Origin: Propionibacterium cyclohexanicum
GTDB lineage: Bacteria > Actinomycetota > Actinomycetes > Propionibacteriales > Propionibacteriaceae
NCBI RefSeq assembly: GCF_900111365.1
Contig: NZ_FOGZ01000005.1
Coordinates: forward strand, 58,535-122,534
Length of the DNA stretch: 64,000 nt
Direction of reading: 5' to 3'
Shown: in pieces, positions 11,710 through 21,089 of the stretch
How the letters are laid out: each line of letters starts with the position of its first letter
Numbering within the stretch: the stretch's first letter is position 1
Translations under genes and position numbers: made by a program
Notes under the pieces: generated by a model
The model's database searches: none
The model's input: the letters and a program-made list of their open reading frames with translations, nothing else
What the model was told of the DNA's origin: nothing

Positions 11710-12522
11710 TCAGACGGTGACGAAGGCCGTCAACAGCTCCGCGAAGGCCTGCGGCCGCGCGGCATGCACCCAATGACCCGCGGATGCCACTGTCACCTGG
11801 TGCACCTCGGGGAACAAGGCCGCCATGGCCGGCCGGTACTCGGGGCGGACGTAGTCGGAGTTCTGTCCGGCGATCCACAGCACCGGACCATCCCAGGAGG
11901 CCTCCGCCATCTCCGGGAAACCGCTCAGCACGGCCGTGCTGCGGCGCAACAGATCGAGATTGCAGGCCCAGTACCAGCGTCCCTCCCCGCCGTGACCAGC
12001 GGTTTCGTGGTGCAGATTCTGCAGGACGAAACCCCGCACGGCCCGGTCGGGGATTTCCGGCGCCAAGGCCTCGTCAGCCTCGCGTCGCGAGTGCAGCGCG
12101 GTGAGATCGAGGCCGGCCATGGCATCCATGAGGGAGTTGAAGTAGCCGGCGTTCGGATAGCTCACCGGTGCGATGTCGACCACACACAGTTTTGAGACGA
12201 GCTCGGGATGGTCGAGGGTCAGGCACATCGCGATCTTGCCACCCATCGAGTGGCCGACGAGCACCACCGGATCGTCGAGGGCACCCCGGTTCGACAGCTC
12301 GTCGGCGATGAAGTCGGCCATCATGGGATAGTCGATCTCCTCGGTCCACGCTGAGCGCCCATGATTGGGAGCATCGATGAGCAGGCAGTGCGCCAGGCCA
12401 TCCAGCGATCTCGCGGCACCCGCGAGGTTCTTGCCCTGTCCCAGCAGGCCATGGAGGAAGATGACGGTGCGCGGCCCCTGCCCGAGGTCCGTGACGTGCA
12501 AGGCCGGTGCCGGTTCGCTCAT
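11710..12522 (-). CDS. Alpha/beta hydrolase fold protein (YbfF/ABHD11-like)
   Basis: 270 residues. The fold signature is clear: FLHGLLGQGKN oxyanion loop, nucleophile elbow GHSMGG, a late acidic residue and the catalytic His in ASAGHWVHA. This arrangement resembles the small esterase YbfF. The ATG at 12522 overlaps the stop of the upstream CPxC gene (ATGA), so the two are translationally coupled. The substrate is unknown. Confidence 0.87.
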   Translation of the reverse strand: MSEPAPALHVTDLGQGPRTVIFLHGLLGQGKNLAGAARSLDGLAHCLLIDAPNHGRSAWTEEIDYPMMADFIADELSNRGALDDPVVLVGHSMGGKIAMCLTLDHPELVSKLCVVDIAPVSYPNAGYFNSLMDAMAGLDLTALHSRREADEALAPEIPDRAVRGFVLQNLHHETAGHGGEGRWYWACNLDLLRRSTAVLSGFPEMAEASWDGPVLWIAGQNSDYVRPEYRPAMAALFPEVHQVTVASAGHWVHAARPQAFAELLTAFVTV

Positions 12523-12797
12523 GGCCGCATGGCCCAGCACTGGGAGTGGAAGTGGCGCCGGAACTCCACCGCCGAGCTTGAGCCGATCGGGGGCACCGCG
12601 GGCCACACCACTACATGGGCCTGACCAGGCACGATGGCCCGCTGGCATTCCGGGCAGGTGTACCTCTTCACCGACTGCCCTGCACGGATCTGGCGGACCA
12701 GCCAGCTGCCGTCGTATTTGTGCACGCTGACCTGGAAACCCGCCTGGCTCAGGGGCCTGGCGGCTCGCAGATGCTTGCTGGGTCGGTGATGCGCCAT
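12519..12797 (-). CDS. Small CPxC-motif protein, divergent from nucS
   Basis: 92 residues, basic, with [20 protein letters not shown] in the middle and a HFHSQCW segment near the end; the CPEC pair plus later His/Cys could bind zinc. Small proteins of this kind are found next to nucS in other actinobacteria, but the function is not known to me. The ATG is seven bases from a minus-strand TAACCT box, mirror-symmetric to the nucS promoter. It is first in a two-gene operon with the hydrolase. Confidence 0.78.
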   Translation of the reverse strand: MAHHRPSKHLRAARPLSQAGFQVSVHKYDGSWLVRQIRAGQSVKRYTCPECQRAIVPGQAHVVVWPAVPPIGSSSAVEFRRHFHSQCWAMRP

Positions 12798-12804
12798 GAA
12801 GGCA

Positions 12805-12830
12805 AGGTTAGTGCGGCACGCTGCTAACCT
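12805..12830. promoter_or_regulatory. Mirror-symmetric divergent leaderless promoters (CPxC gene / nucS)
   Basis: AGGTTAG (12805-12811) and CTAACCT (12824-12830) form a perfect inverted repeat. Read on each strand, TAACCT is a -10 box exactly seven bases before a start codon: ATG at 12797 on the minus strand and GTG at 12838 on the plus strand. The whole region is symmetric about 12817.5. The two polymerase footprints must overlap, so firing should be mutually exclusive, and the repeat may also be an operator. The -35 of each lies in the other gene. Confidence 0.6.
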
Positions 12831-12837
12831 GACGGGC

Positions 12838-13545
12838 GTGCGTGTGGTGATTGCTCGGTGCGAGGTGGACTACGCAGGAAGACTCACGGCCCATCTGCCG
12901 ATGGCGCCACGGCTCATCATGGTCAAGAAGGACGGCGCGGTGTCCGTGCATGCCGACGACCGGGCCTACAAGCCGCTCAATTGGATGAGCCCGCCGTGCA
13001 CCCTGAGCGTGACGGCCCCTGCCCCCAGCCAGCCCGGTGAGGATCCCGCTGGCGCACCGCTCGAGGAGCTGTGGCTCGTCAAGGGCCGTGATGGCGAGAC
13101 TCTGAAGATCGCCATCGCCGAGATCCTCGACGACCACGAGTACGACCTGGGTGTCGACCCAGGTCTGGAGAAAGACGGTGTGGAGGCCCATCTGCAGGCC
13201 CTCCTCGCCGAGAATCCCGGTGTCTTCGGTACCGGATACCGCCTGGTGACCCGCGAGTACCGCACTCCCATCGGGCCGGTCGATCTGCTCTTGCGCGATG
13301 GCGACGGCGGCTACGTGGCGGTGGAGGTGAAGCGGCGCGGTGAGATCGACGGGGTCGAGCAGCTCACCCGCTATGTCGAGCTCATGAACCGGGATCCGCA
13401 GCTCAGCCCGGTCAGCGGGGTCTTCGCAGCCCAGCTCATCAAGCCCCAGGCCGCAGTACTGGCGCGGGACCGCGGCCTGTCATGCCTGACCGTGGACTAC
13501 GACGCCCTGCGGGGCATGGACAATGCCGAGGACCGGCTGTTCTGA
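12838..13545 (+). CDS. nucS: Mismatch-specific endonuclease NucS/EndoMS
   Basis: 235 residues. NucS replaces MutS/MutL in most actinobacteria: it cuts both strands at G-T, G-G and T-T mismatches. The N-terminal DNA-binding domain shows [21 protein letters not shown] and [14 protein letters not shown], and the C-terminal RecB-like nuclease has GPVDLLLRD and the catalytic EVK (about 163-165). The GTG start matches the family N-terminus and sits seven bases after TAACCT; the longer frame from 12796 is rejected. It usually interacts with the beta clamp through a C-terminal peptide, and the tail NAEDRLF is consistent. Confidence 0.96.
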   Translation: MRVVIARCEVDYAGRLTAHLPMAPRLIMVKKDGAVSVHADDRAYKPLNWMSPPCTLSVTAPAPSQPGEDPAGAPLEELWLVKGRDGETLKIAIAEILDDHEYDLGVDPGLEKDGVEAHLQALLAENPGVFGTGYRLVTREYRTPIGPVDLLLRDGDGGYVAVEVKRRGEIDGVEQLTRYVELMNRDPQLSPVSGVFAAQLIKPQAAVLARDRGLSCLTVDYDALRGMDNAEDRLF

Positions 13546-13553
13546 ACCGGGGC

Positions 13554-13570
13554 GAGCCGGCAGCTGGCTC
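13554..13570. terminator. Possible hairpin terminator between nucS and the coiled-coil gene
   Basis: GAGCCGG-cag-CTGGCTC forms a seven-pair stem (one G-T) in the 23-base gap between the converging genes. There is no T-tract, as is usual for GC-rich genomes. It slightly overlaps the stop codon of the minus-strand gene. Confidence 0.35.
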
Positions 13571-15212
13571 ACTGGCTGAGCGGGCGGGTCTGCTCCGGGG
13601 CGTCGTTGCGGGGCTGGCGGGTGGACAGCAGCGTGGTCTCCTCGTCGGGGGAGACCTGTGGATCGTCCGCCGAACCCGACGAGGACGACAACCACTGCTG
13701 GTCGTCCTCGGCACCCACCGCCGGAATCTGATGGGTCTGCTCGCTGGATTCGGTATCGGACCTACCCGCCGGCGGCAGCGCACCTCCTGACGCCGGGGCG
13801 GCGGAGAATTCGGCGCCCAGCGGATTGATCGGCTCGCGGTCGGGATAGTCACTGGCCGATTGTTCGGCCAGTGCCCTGATGTTCGCGAGCTGGGCGAGCA
13901 CCGCGTCCTTGCGCAGCAGCAGCGCATTCGTCTCGCGCTCCAACTGTTCCTTGCGCCAGGCGTATTGCTCCTCGAGACGGTCTTTCATCATGGCGGTCTG
14001 GCGGTGGGCGGCCGCCAACTGCGCCTCGGCCTCGTGCGCGGCGACAGCCTTCACCTTCTCAGCCGCCTCGAGCGACTCCGCGGTCACCTTGCTCACCTCA
14101 TCGGCATGCGCGGCGACAGCCTGCGTGGATTCTTCGCTGGCCTTGGTGGCCTCGGCATAGAGGGCCTGGGATTCCTGGCGCATCTTCTCGGCCTGGGCAT
14201 TGGCGTCGGCGATGGTGGCTTGTGCCTGCTCGTTGGCCCGGCGGGTCGTCTCGGCGGCCCTGGCCTGCGCCTCGTTGACGATGGTCTGGGCCTGGGCGGT
14301 GGCGTTCTGGGTGGTGTCGTGGGCCTGGGCGCGGGCGGCTGACAGGGTGTCCTTCGCCTGGGCGTCCGCCTTGTTTTTCAGGTCGTGGGCGTCGGCGGTC
14401 GCCTGGGCCAGTTCCTGCTTGACCTGCGCCCGGGCAGTGGCCAGGGCATTCTCGGCCTCGGCGCGCGCCTGCGTCGTGATCTGTTCGGCCTCGGCGCGCG
14501 CCTGGGAACGAAGCTGATCCGCCTCGGTTTTGGCGGCGGCGAGGGTTGCCTGCGCGTCGTTGCGCGCCTCCAGCGCGGTCTGGGCGGCCTGCTTGTGGGC
14601 ATCGAGTCGGATCGCCTCCGCCTCGCCGGTGGCCTTGCGGGTGATCAGCTCGGCGTTGTGGGTGGCCTCGTTGAGGGTGGCCTGGGCGTGACGCTTGGCG
14701 GTGTCGACCAGCGCCGCAGCCTGTGTCTTCGCCGCCTCGACGACGGCCGTCCCCTCGCGCTGGAGTTCCTCGCGTGCGGTACGAAGATTGGTCAGCCCCG
14801 ATATCCGGATGTCATCGGCCTCGGTCTGGGCATTGGCCCGCAGATCGGCGGCGGCCCGCCGGCCCTCCTCCTTGATCCGCTCGGCCTCCACGCCGGCCTT
14901 CGTCACGAGATCATCGGCCTGCGCCTCGGCTGCCCGCAGCAGGCCGGTGGCATGGGCACCCAGCCGGGTGAAGTTCGTCGTGCCCTGCTGTTGGCGCAGC
15001 GCCTCCAGGTCGCGCAATCGATCGCGGTTGAGCTGCCTGGCCGCAGCGAGGCGCTGTTCGAGGTCACGAACGTAGTTGTCGACCGTTCCACGGTCGTAGC
15101 CCATCATCGCGTGCGGAAAACTCCCCGCAGCGCTGGCCCTGTCGTCGAACAGGTTGAGCCCGGTTTCCTCACCGAGCTCATCGCTGTCCGGACGGTCGTC
15201 GAAATCGCTCAT
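13569..15212 (-). CDS. DivIVA-like long coiled-coil protein
   Basis: 547 residues. After an acidic N-terminus, residues about 34-60 (FPHAMMGYDRGTVDNYVRDLEQRL) resemble the DivIVA membrane-curvature domain; residues about 60-450 are an almost uninterrupted Ala/Glu/Gln-rich coiled coil with repeated ARAEAE units; the C-terminal 90 residues are Pro/Ser-rich and disordered. Such Wag31/FilP/Scy-like proteins act in polar growth and cell shape in actinobacteria. The ATG at 15212 has GAGGAG six bases upstream. The repeats are also visible in DNA near 14455-14505. Exact orthology is uncertain. Confidence 0.8.
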   Translation of the reverse strand: MSDFDDRPDSDELGEETGLNLFDDRASAAGSFPHAMMGYDRGTVDNYVRDLEQRLAAARQLNRDRLRDLEALRQQQGTTNFTRLGAHATGLLRAAEAQADDLVTKAGVEAERIKEEGRRAAADLRANAQTEADDIRISGLTNLRTAREELQREGTAVVEAAKTQAAALVDTAKRHAQATLNEATHNAELITRKATGEAEAIRLDAHKQAAQTALEARNDAQATLAAAKTEADQLRSQARAEAEQITTQARAEAENALATARAQVKQELAQATADAHDLKNKADAQAKDTLSAARAQAHDTTQNATAQAQTIVNEAQARAAETTRRANEQAQATIADANAQAEKMRQESQALYAEATKASEESTQAVAAHADEVSKVTAESLEAAEKVKAVAAHEAEAQLAAAHRQTAMMKDRLEEQYAWRKEQLERETNALLLRKDAVLAQLANIRALAEQSASDYPDREPINPLGAEFSAAPASGGALPPAGRSDTESSEQTHQIPAVGAEDDQQWLSSSSGSADDPQVSPDEETTLLSTRQPRNDAPEQTRPLSQ

Positions 15213-15314
15213 CAATGACTCCTCGCACAGATCACCACTGAGGCTACCAAGCCCCGCCGAGGCGACGGGTGCGGACGCGCCAGGGTGTCGAGGAGACGAT
15301 GAAGGGCCAGTGGC

Positions 15315-15953
15315 TCACTCGGTGAGCGCCGGGCCCTGGTCAGCGGTCCCTTCTCGCTCAGCTGAGCCGAGCTCTGCTTCATCGCGCAGCCTGGGCTCGG
15401 TGCGATTGCGGGGTTTCACCCCGCCGAACCGGGCGTAGAAGGCACGGATCGCGTCCATGTCCGCCGCGATGTCGCCGGTGAGGACCATCGTTGGCCCGAT
15501 CTCGACCTCCCTGCGGGCGTGATCGATGCCGACGAGAGTGACCGGCAGATTGGCCTGACGTGCGATCCGGTAGAAGCCGGATTTCCAGTGCTGTCCGGCG
15601 GAACGGGTGCCCTCGGGGGCGATGACCAGCTGGAAGTCACGACCCTTGCCTGCCAACTCCACGAGTTCTTCGACGAGGCCGGCCGGGTTCTCCCGGTCGA
15701 CGCCGATCCCGCCCAGCCAGCCGATCAGCGGACCCGCTGCACCGCGCGTCCACGACTTCTTGATGAGCACCCTGAGGCGGGTGCGCTCCTGCCAGGCGAC
15801 GCCCAGGAAGGCGATGAAATCCCAGTTGCTGGTATGTGGGGCACCGAGGATGATGCCGGGCTGGCGGGGCAGGTGGCGACCGACCAGGCGGTAGGGGGAC
15901 AGCGCCCAGCCCACGCGAGCGATGAGGTGCAGTACAACAGGCATCCGGTTCAC
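15315..15953 (-). CDS. 1-acyl-glycerol-3-phosphate acyltransferase-like protein (PlsC family)
   Basis: 212 residues. The acyltransferase motif I appears as HTSNWDF (HX4D) and motif III as PEGTRS, so both catalytic and phosphate-binding elements are present. The family acylates lysophosphatidic acid or other acceptors at the membrane. The GTG at 15953 has GGAG eight bases before it; the frame is open to 16031 and an ATG at 15944 is a further choice. It stands alone between the coiled-coil gene and methylmalonyl-CoA epimerase. Confidence 0.83.
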   Translation of the reverse strand: MNRMPVVLHLIARVGWALSPYRLVGRHLPRQPGIILGAPHTSNWDFIAFLGVAWQERTRLRVLIKKSWTRGAAGPLIGWLGGIGVDRENPAGLVEELVELAGKGRDFQLVIAPEGTRSAGQHWKSGFYRIARQANLPVTLVGIDHARREVEIGPTMVLTGDIAADMDAIRAFYARFGGVKPRNRTEPRLRDEAELGSAEREGTADQGPALTE

Positions 15954-16062
15954 GAGGAGGACTCCGAGGGTGCGCGCAACTCCGGCAGTGGATCCGGGCT
16001 CGGGCGCTCGCCTGCGCAGCACCGGACCCACCGGCCGGGACCTGCGGTGGTCGTGGGGGAGA

Positions 16063-16509
16063 TCAGTTCTTCGGGTACTGGGTCAGTTCGATGAGCACAC
16101 CCTGGCCCGACTTGGGGTGCATGAAGTTGATGCGGTTGCCGCCGGTACCGAGCTTGGGCTCCTCGTAGAGCAGCTTCATACCGCGCTCGCGCAGCGTGGC
16201 ACTCACCGCGTCGATGTCGTCGACACGCCACGCCATGTGGTGCAACCCTGCGCGGCCATTGTTCTTCGCCAGCCACTTCGCGACAGTGGATTCGTCATTG
16301 AGGGGGGACATCACCTGAACCTGAGTCATGTCCGGGGACAGCGTGGCGGCCGGAGCCATCATGATCTCGCAGACACCCTGCTCGGGATTCTCCTCGCGAT
16401 GGATCTCGTGCCAGCCGAAGTTCTCCTGGTAGTACTTCGAGGCCGCATCGGCATCGGGGCACGCATAGGCGACGTGATCGATACAGAGGAACAGATCTTC
16501 GTTATCCAT
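16063..16509 (-). CDS. mce: Methylmalonyl-CoA epimerase
   Basis: 148 residues, the same length as the Propionibacterium shermanii enzyme and, from memory, about nine residues in ten the same. It converts (S)- to (R)-methylmalonyl-CoA in the Wood-Werkman propionate cycle. It has the vicinal-oxygen-chelate fold, with metal ligands His (CIDHVAY), a second His in GLHHMAW and Glu in VLIELTQ. The ATG at 16509 is chosen by family length; the open frame continues far upstream only as a shadow of the next gene. Confidence 0.97.
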   Translation of the reverse strand: MDNEDLFLCIDHVAYACPDADAASKYYQENFGWHEIHREENPEQGVCEIMMAPAATLSPDMTQVQVMSPLNDESTVAKWLAKNNGRAGLHHMAWRVDDIDAVSATLRERGMKLLYEEPKLGTGGNRINFMHPKSGQGVLIELTQYPKN

Positions 16510-16598
16510 GGCGTCATCATTCCACACGGCTTCGGGCGCCCGGCGGGTGCCTCGATCGCGGTCCCACCGGGCGCGCCATGAGCTCTCAGTACAGCGCC

Positions 16599-17567
16599 TC
16601 AGTACAGCGCTGCACCGAGGGCCCGGCGAGCCGAGAGCAGCGTCGGGTCGGCTGGGTCGAGGGTCTCGAACAGCTCCAGGACACGCTGACGCAGCTTTTC
16701 GCGCTCGTCGCCTGCCGTGGTCCGGATGAGGCGGATGAGCCGCTCGAGGCCCTGCTGTGCCTGGCCCACCACGAGTTGCGCGTCCGCGGCGGCCAGTGCC
16801 TTGTCCACATCCTCGGGGTGGGCATCGGATGCCGCGACGAGGGCCGTCACGTCGGCGTCGGCGCTGCGCACGAGCAGCGCAGCGGTCGCCCGGCCCGCCA
16901 CCGCTTCGGTGTCCTTGGGATTGGCCTTGACCAGCTTCTCGAACTCGTCGCGAGCCGTCGCGTAGTCGCCCCTGTGCATGGCATCGTCGGCAGCGGCGAA
17001 GCGCGGGTCGGGACCTGAATCGGCGTGCTTGCGGGGAGCCACCCGGCCGGCCACGCCATTGGCGACGGCGGAGGCAAGCACCTGGTCGATGACGCCGGAG
17101 ATCTGCTGCTCGTCGGCAGTGCCCTGGAACAGCGGCATCGCCTGACCGGCCAGCAGCGCCATCACTGTGGGAATGGCGCTCACCCGCAGGGCCTGGGCGA
17201 TCCGGGGCTGGGCATCCACGTCGACGGTGGCGAGCAGCCAGCGCCCATTGGCGCGGTCCGACAGCGAGCTGAGAGTGGCCTTGACCCGCTGGCAGCCGGG
17301 GTCGGTGGGTGACAGCAGCGCGAGGATGACCGGATAGTTCAGCGACTGCTGGATGACGTCGTTGAGCTCCTGCTCGCTGACCTCGACGCTGTAGTCGCCC
17401 GGAGAGGCAGGGCCGGCGGGTGCGGCGCCGGCGCTGGCCGAGGCGAACTGCGAGAGGTCGATCGCGCCGGGGCGGCTGAAATCTGCAGTGGATGGTGTCC
17501 CTGCGCGCGGCGCGGGGGCAGCGGCACGCCGAGCCTGCGCAGGACGGGATGTGTGCGGTTGACTCAT
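16599..17567 (-). CDS. Thioredoxin-fold / TPR protein (CnoX/YbbN-like)
   Basis: 322 residues. A Pro/Ala-rich N-terminus (about 60 residues) precedes a thioredoxin-like domain (about 55-165), and a C-terminal helical part (about 190-320) with TPR-like repeats. The thioredoxin active site is replaced by a segment with a single Cys (SPTDPGCQRVK), so disulfide reductase activity is unlikely. In E. coli YbbN/CnoX works as a redox-linked chaperone holdase. It is divergent from pgm. Assignment rests on domain order rather than on catalytic residues. Confidence 0.82.
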   Translation of the reverse strand: MSQPHTSRPAQARRAAAPAPRAGTPSTADFSRPGAIDLSQFASASAGAAPAGPASPGDYSVEVSEQELNDVIQQSLNYPVILALLSPTDPGCQRVKATLSSLSDRANGRWLLATVDVDAQPRIAQALRVSAIPTVMALLAGQAMPLFQGTADEQQISGVIDQVLASAVANGVAGRVAPRKHADSGPDPRFAAADDAMHRGDYATARDEFEKLVKANPKDTEAVAGRATAALLVRSADADVTALVAASDAHPEDVDKALAAADAQLVVGQAQQGLERLIRLIRTTAGDEREKLRQRVLELFETLDPADPTLLSARRALGAALY

Positions 17568-17680
17568 GTGGCCATTCTTCCACTGACCCGCACTGGCGCC
17601 AGGTGGGCAATGGCCCCTGTCAGCTCCAACAAAGGCCCGGTGAGGGGGACAAGCCCGGGGCCGTGCGCGATGATGGGTGC

Positions 17681-19312
17681 ATGGCAGATCCACGCGCCGG
17701 TCAACCGGCTCTCCCCTCCGATCTCATCGATCTCGATGCCGTGATCGGCGCCTATTACGACAAGCGTCCCGATCCCGCGAACCCCGACCAGCAGGTCATC
17801 TTCGGCACCTCCGGGCACCGTGGTGCCAGTCTCGATACGGCATTCAACGAGGCCCATATCGCCGCGATCACCGCAGCCATCGTCGAGTACCGCGCGTCCC
17901 AGGGCACCACCGGGCCGCTGTTCCTCGCGAAGGACACCCACGGATTGTCCCTGCCGGCCTGGAAGACTGCCATTGAGGTGCTCGTTGCTGCGGACGTTCA
18001 CGTCTTCGCGGAGTACGAGGACGAATACACCCCGACACCGGCGCTCTCGCGCGCGGTGATCGTGTACAACCGGGGACGCGACAGCGAACTCGCCGATGGC
18101 ATCGTCGTGACGCCCTCGCACAATCCGCCGCGCGACGGCGGATTCAAGTACAACCCGCCGAACGGCGGTCCGGCGGACACCGACGCCACCGGGTGGATCG
18201 CGGCGCGGGCCAATGAGCTGCTCGGCGATCTGGGGGCCATCAAGCGGGTGCCCTATGAACAGGCCAGGTCGAAGGTGGAGCACACCGACTATCGCAGCGC
18301 GTACTGCGAGGATCTTCGCAATGTCGTGGACATCGACGCTATCAAGGCCTCTGGTCTGCGGATCGGCGCCGATCCCTTGGGCGGGGCCTCCGAGCAGTAC
18401 TGGGAGTACATCGGCGAGCACCTGCTGCCCAATCTCACCGTGGTGAACACCGTCATCGACCCCACCTGGTATTTCATGACGCTGGACACCGACGGCAAGA
18501 TCCGGATGGACTGCTCCTCGCCGGACGCGATGGCCTCGCTCGTGGCGAACAAGGACAAGTACGACATCGCCACCGGCAATGACGCGGATTCCGACCGGCA
18601 TGGCATCGTCACTCCCGACGCCGGGCTCATGAACCCCAATCACTATCTGGCGGTGGCCATTCACTATCTGTTCGGGAACCGCCCCGGCTGGGCGTCGACC
18701 ACTGCCATCGGCAAGACGCTGGTGTCCAGCTCGATGATCGACAATGTGGCCCGCAAGCTCGGGCGTGAGCTGGTCGAGACCCCGGTGGGATTCAAGTGGT
18801 TCGTGCCCGGCCTCATCAGCGGCGAGCTGGGCTTCGGCGGAGAGGAATCCGCAGGGGCGTCGTTCCTGGAGCTGGGCGGGCGCACCTGGACGACCGACAA
18901 GGACGGGCTCATCCTCGATCTGCTGGCCGGCGAGATCACCGCGAAGACCGGACGGACACCCAGCCAGCACTACGCCGACCTGGAGGCCGAGTTCGGCACC
19001 TACTACTACGCCCGCATCGACTCGGAGGCGAGCCGGGAGCAGAAGGCCCGGCTCAAGGCGCTCTCTCCCACCGATGTCCAGGCGACCCAGCTGGCTGGCG
19101 ACCCGATCACCCACATCTACACCGAGGCGCCCGGGAACAAGGCAGCGATCGGTGGGGTCAAGGTGACCACCGAGGCCGGCTGGTTCGCGGCACGCCCGTC
19201 GGGCACCGAGGACAAGTACAAGATCTATGCCGAGAGCTATCGCAGCGCCGACCATCTCGCGCATCTGCAAGACGGCGCCCGCGAGGTCGTGTCGGCCGCA
19301 TTGCAGGGCTGA
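17681..19312 (+). CDS. pgm: Alpha-D-glucose phosphate-specific phosphoglucomutase
   Basis: 543 residues, family length. It interconverts glucose-6-phosphate and glucose-1-phosphate. The phosphoserine loop TPSHNPP (near residue 145), the metal-binding DADSDRHG, the sugar-binding GGEESAGAS and the phosphate-binding RPSGTEDKYK are all in order. The ATG at 17681 gives the normal N-terminus; the frame is open upstream but overlaps the divergent TPR gene. Its product links central metabolism to the glycogen/alpha-glucan genes at 22-32 kb. Confidence 0.97.
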   Translation: MADPRAGQPALPSDLIDLDAVIGAYYDKRPDPANPDQQVIFGTSGHRGASLDTAFNEAHIAAITAAIVEYRASQGTTGPLFLAKDTHGLSLPAWKTAIEVLVAADVHVFAEYEDEYTPTPALSRAVIVYNRGRDSELADGIVVTPSHNPPRDGGFKYNPPNGGPADTDATGWIAARANELLGDLGAIKRVPYEQARSKVEHTDYRSAYCEDLRNVVDIDAIKASGLRIGADPLGGASEQYWEYIGEHLLPNLTVVNTVIDPTWYFMTLDTDGKIRMDCSSPDAMASLVANKDKYDIATGNDADSDRHGIVTPDAGLMNPNHYLAVAIHYLFGNRPGWASTTAIGKTLVSSSMIDNVARKLGRELVETPVGFKWFVPGLISGELGFGGEESAGASFLELGGRTWTTDKDGLILDLLAGEITAKTGRTPSQHYADLEAEFGTYYYARIDSEASREQKARLKALSPTDVQATQLAGDPITHIYTEAPGNKAAIGGVKVTTEAGWFAARPSGTEDKYKIYAESYRSADHLAHLQDGAREVVSAALQG

Positions 19313-19331
19313 GCCACCGGCGACGAAGCCA

Positions 19332-19360
19332 GGCCCGGCCGCCCAGTGGGCGACCGGGCC
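19332..19360. terminator. Strong hairpin between converging pgm and DUF885 genes
   Basis: Arms 19332-19344 and 19348-19360 pair over 13 positions with one mismatch and a three-base loop. The hairpin lies in the 66-base gap between two converging genes, so it probably stops transcription from both sides. No T-tract is present. Confidence 0.7.
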
Positions 19361-19378
19361 AGACCGATGTGCTGATGC

Positions 19379-21082
19379 TCAGCCGGCCACCGCCTGGCGC
19401 AGCACATCGAGCGGCAGGCTCCCCAGGTCGAGCACCCGCGCATGCAAGGCTTTGAGATCGAAGCCCTCGCCGTCTTGTTGGCGTACCGCCTCGCGCAGGT
19501 CCAGCCAGGCCTGCTGCCCGAGCCGATAGGAGGCCGCCTGGCCCGGCCAGCCGAAGTAGCGGTTCACCTCGAAACGCGCGAAGCCCTCGTCCATGCTCAC
19601 ATGGGCGTTGAAATAGCGCCACGCCTTGTCGAAGGTCCACTGACCGCCCCCGGCCTGTGCCGGTGCCTCGAGGCCGCAGTGCAGCCCGATGTCCAGCACG
19701 ACGCGCACGCAGCGCAAGGCCTGGGAGTCGAGCATGCCGAGCAGGTCACCCGGGTCGTCCAGGAAGCCGAGTTCGGCCATCAGCTGCTCGGCGTAGAGTG
19801 CCCAGCCCTCGCCGTGGCCTGACACCCAGCAGCCGTTTCGGCGCCAGTTGTTGAGCAGGTCCTTGCGGTAGATCGCCTGGGCGCACTGCAGATGGTGGCC
19901 GGGAACGCCCTCGTGGTGAACTGTGGTGAGCTCACGCCAGGTCGAGAAGTCCGTGGTGCCCTCCGGCACGGACCACCACATCCGCCCCGGACGCGAGAAG
20001 TCATCGCTGGGCGGGGTGTAGTAGATGCCCCCGTCGCTGGTGGGCGCGATGCAGCACTCGATGGTGCGCACCGGTTCGGGAATGTCGAAATGGGTGTGGT
20101 CGAGGGCGGCGATGGCGCCGTCGGCGGTGCGCTGCATCCACGTTCGGAGGGCATCGATGCCGTGGATTCGATAGCGCTCGTCGGCGTCCAGTGCCGCCAG
20201 CGCCTCGGGCACCCCCGCACCGGGGCGGATCCGATCCGCCAGCTCCTGCTCGCGCGCAGTGATCTCGGCGACCTGCTCGAGTCCCCAGCGGTAGGTGGCT
20301 TCGAGGTCGATGGTGGTTCCCAGGAACTCCCGGGAGGCCAGCCGGTACCGTTCGGGCCCCACCGCATCCTCGGGCGTGGCGACGGCGGACAACTGTGTGC
20401 GCAGCCGCTCGGCGGCTGCCCGGTAGGCGGCTGCCGCGATGTCGGCGGCTTCGTCGAGGTGCTCGGCCACCTCGCGTGGCAGGACCTGGCCGTCGCGCAG
20501 CCGGGCCTGCGCCACGAGCTGCTCGAAATAGCCAGCTGGTGCCACCCAGCGATCCACCTGGTCACTGAGCTGGGCGATCTGGCGGGACGCCGGGCGCAGA
20601 CCGGCGTCGACTGCCGCGAGCTGGGAGGTGAACCAGCCCTGCAGGGCGAGCGGCACGGCCCTCAGCCGCGCTGCGATCGTCTCCCACTGCGCGGGCGTGT
20701 CGGTAGGCATCGCATCGAAGCCCTCCCGGACGCTATGCAGTCCCGAGGCGATGTTGTTGACCGATGCCTTGTCTTCGGCTGTTGCATGCTGCTCGGTCAT
20801 CAGACCCAGCCGATCACGCATCGCTGCGATGGTCACGGCATCCACCGCGTCGCAGGGGGTGGCCCGGTCCAGCGCGTTCAAGGTCGACCGCGCGAGCGCA
20901 TCGTGGGCATCCAGGCCGGCGGGGGAGAGGTCGTCCAGCTCGTCTTGGCGTTCGTCGATGCCCAGTGCGGTCATGGCCAGCGGGCTGAGCGCCAACTCGC
21001 GGTCGAAGTACTCGTCGGCGAGCCGGTCGACGTCGGTGCGCGGGCGCTGCAAAGACGCGGAAGCTGTGCTGTGGGTCGTCAC
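19379..21082 (-). CDS. DUF885 family protein, probable metallopeptidase
   Basis: 567 residues. The family is largely alpha-helical with a zinc-peptidase-like motif, here VHHEGVPGHHLQ (HExxxH type), and a downstream EGWALYAEQLM Glu motif, so a metal-dependent peptidase activity is likely but unproven. No signal peptide is seen, so it is cytoplasmic. The GTG at 21082 is chosen because TAGCCT lies exactly seven bases upstream (leaderless pattern); the frame is open to 21133. Confidence 0.85.
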   Translation of the reverse strand: MTTHSTASASLQRPRTDVDRLADEYFDRELALSPLAMTALGIDERQDELDDLSPAGLDAHDALARSTLNALDRATPCDAVDAVTIAAMRDRLGLMTEQHATAEDKASVNNIASGLHSVREGFDAMPTDTPAQWETIAARLRAVPLALQGWFTSQLAAVDAGLRPASRQIAQLSDQVDRWVAPAGYFEQLVAQARLRDGQVLPREVAEHLDEAADIAAAAYRAAAERLRTQLSAVATPEDAVGPERYRLASREFLGTTIDLEATYRWGLEQVAEITAREQELADRIRPGAGVPEALAALDADERYRIHGIDALRTWMQRTADGAIAALDHTHFDIPEPVRTIECCIAPTSDGGIYYTPPSDDFSRPGRMWWSVPEGTTDFSTWRELTTVHHEGVPGHHLQCAQAIYRKDLLNNWRRNGCWVSGHGEGWALYAEQLMAELGFLDDPGDLLGMLDSQALRCVRVVLDIGLHCGLEAPAQAGGGQWTFDKAWRYFNAHVSMDEGFARFEVNRYFGWPGQAASYRLGQQAWLDLREAVRQQDGEGFDLKALHARVLDLGSLPLDVLRQAVAG

Positions 21083-21089
21083 CCTCGCG

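Noticed and set aside
16510..17610. Upstream extension of the methylmalonyl-CoA epimerase frame
   Set aside because: It overlaps the thioredoxin/TPR gene in another frame, and the family length is 148 residues.
17564..19270. A 568-codon minus frame opposite pgm
   Set aside because: Antisense shadow of phosphoglucomutase, whose motifs are all intact on the plus strand.
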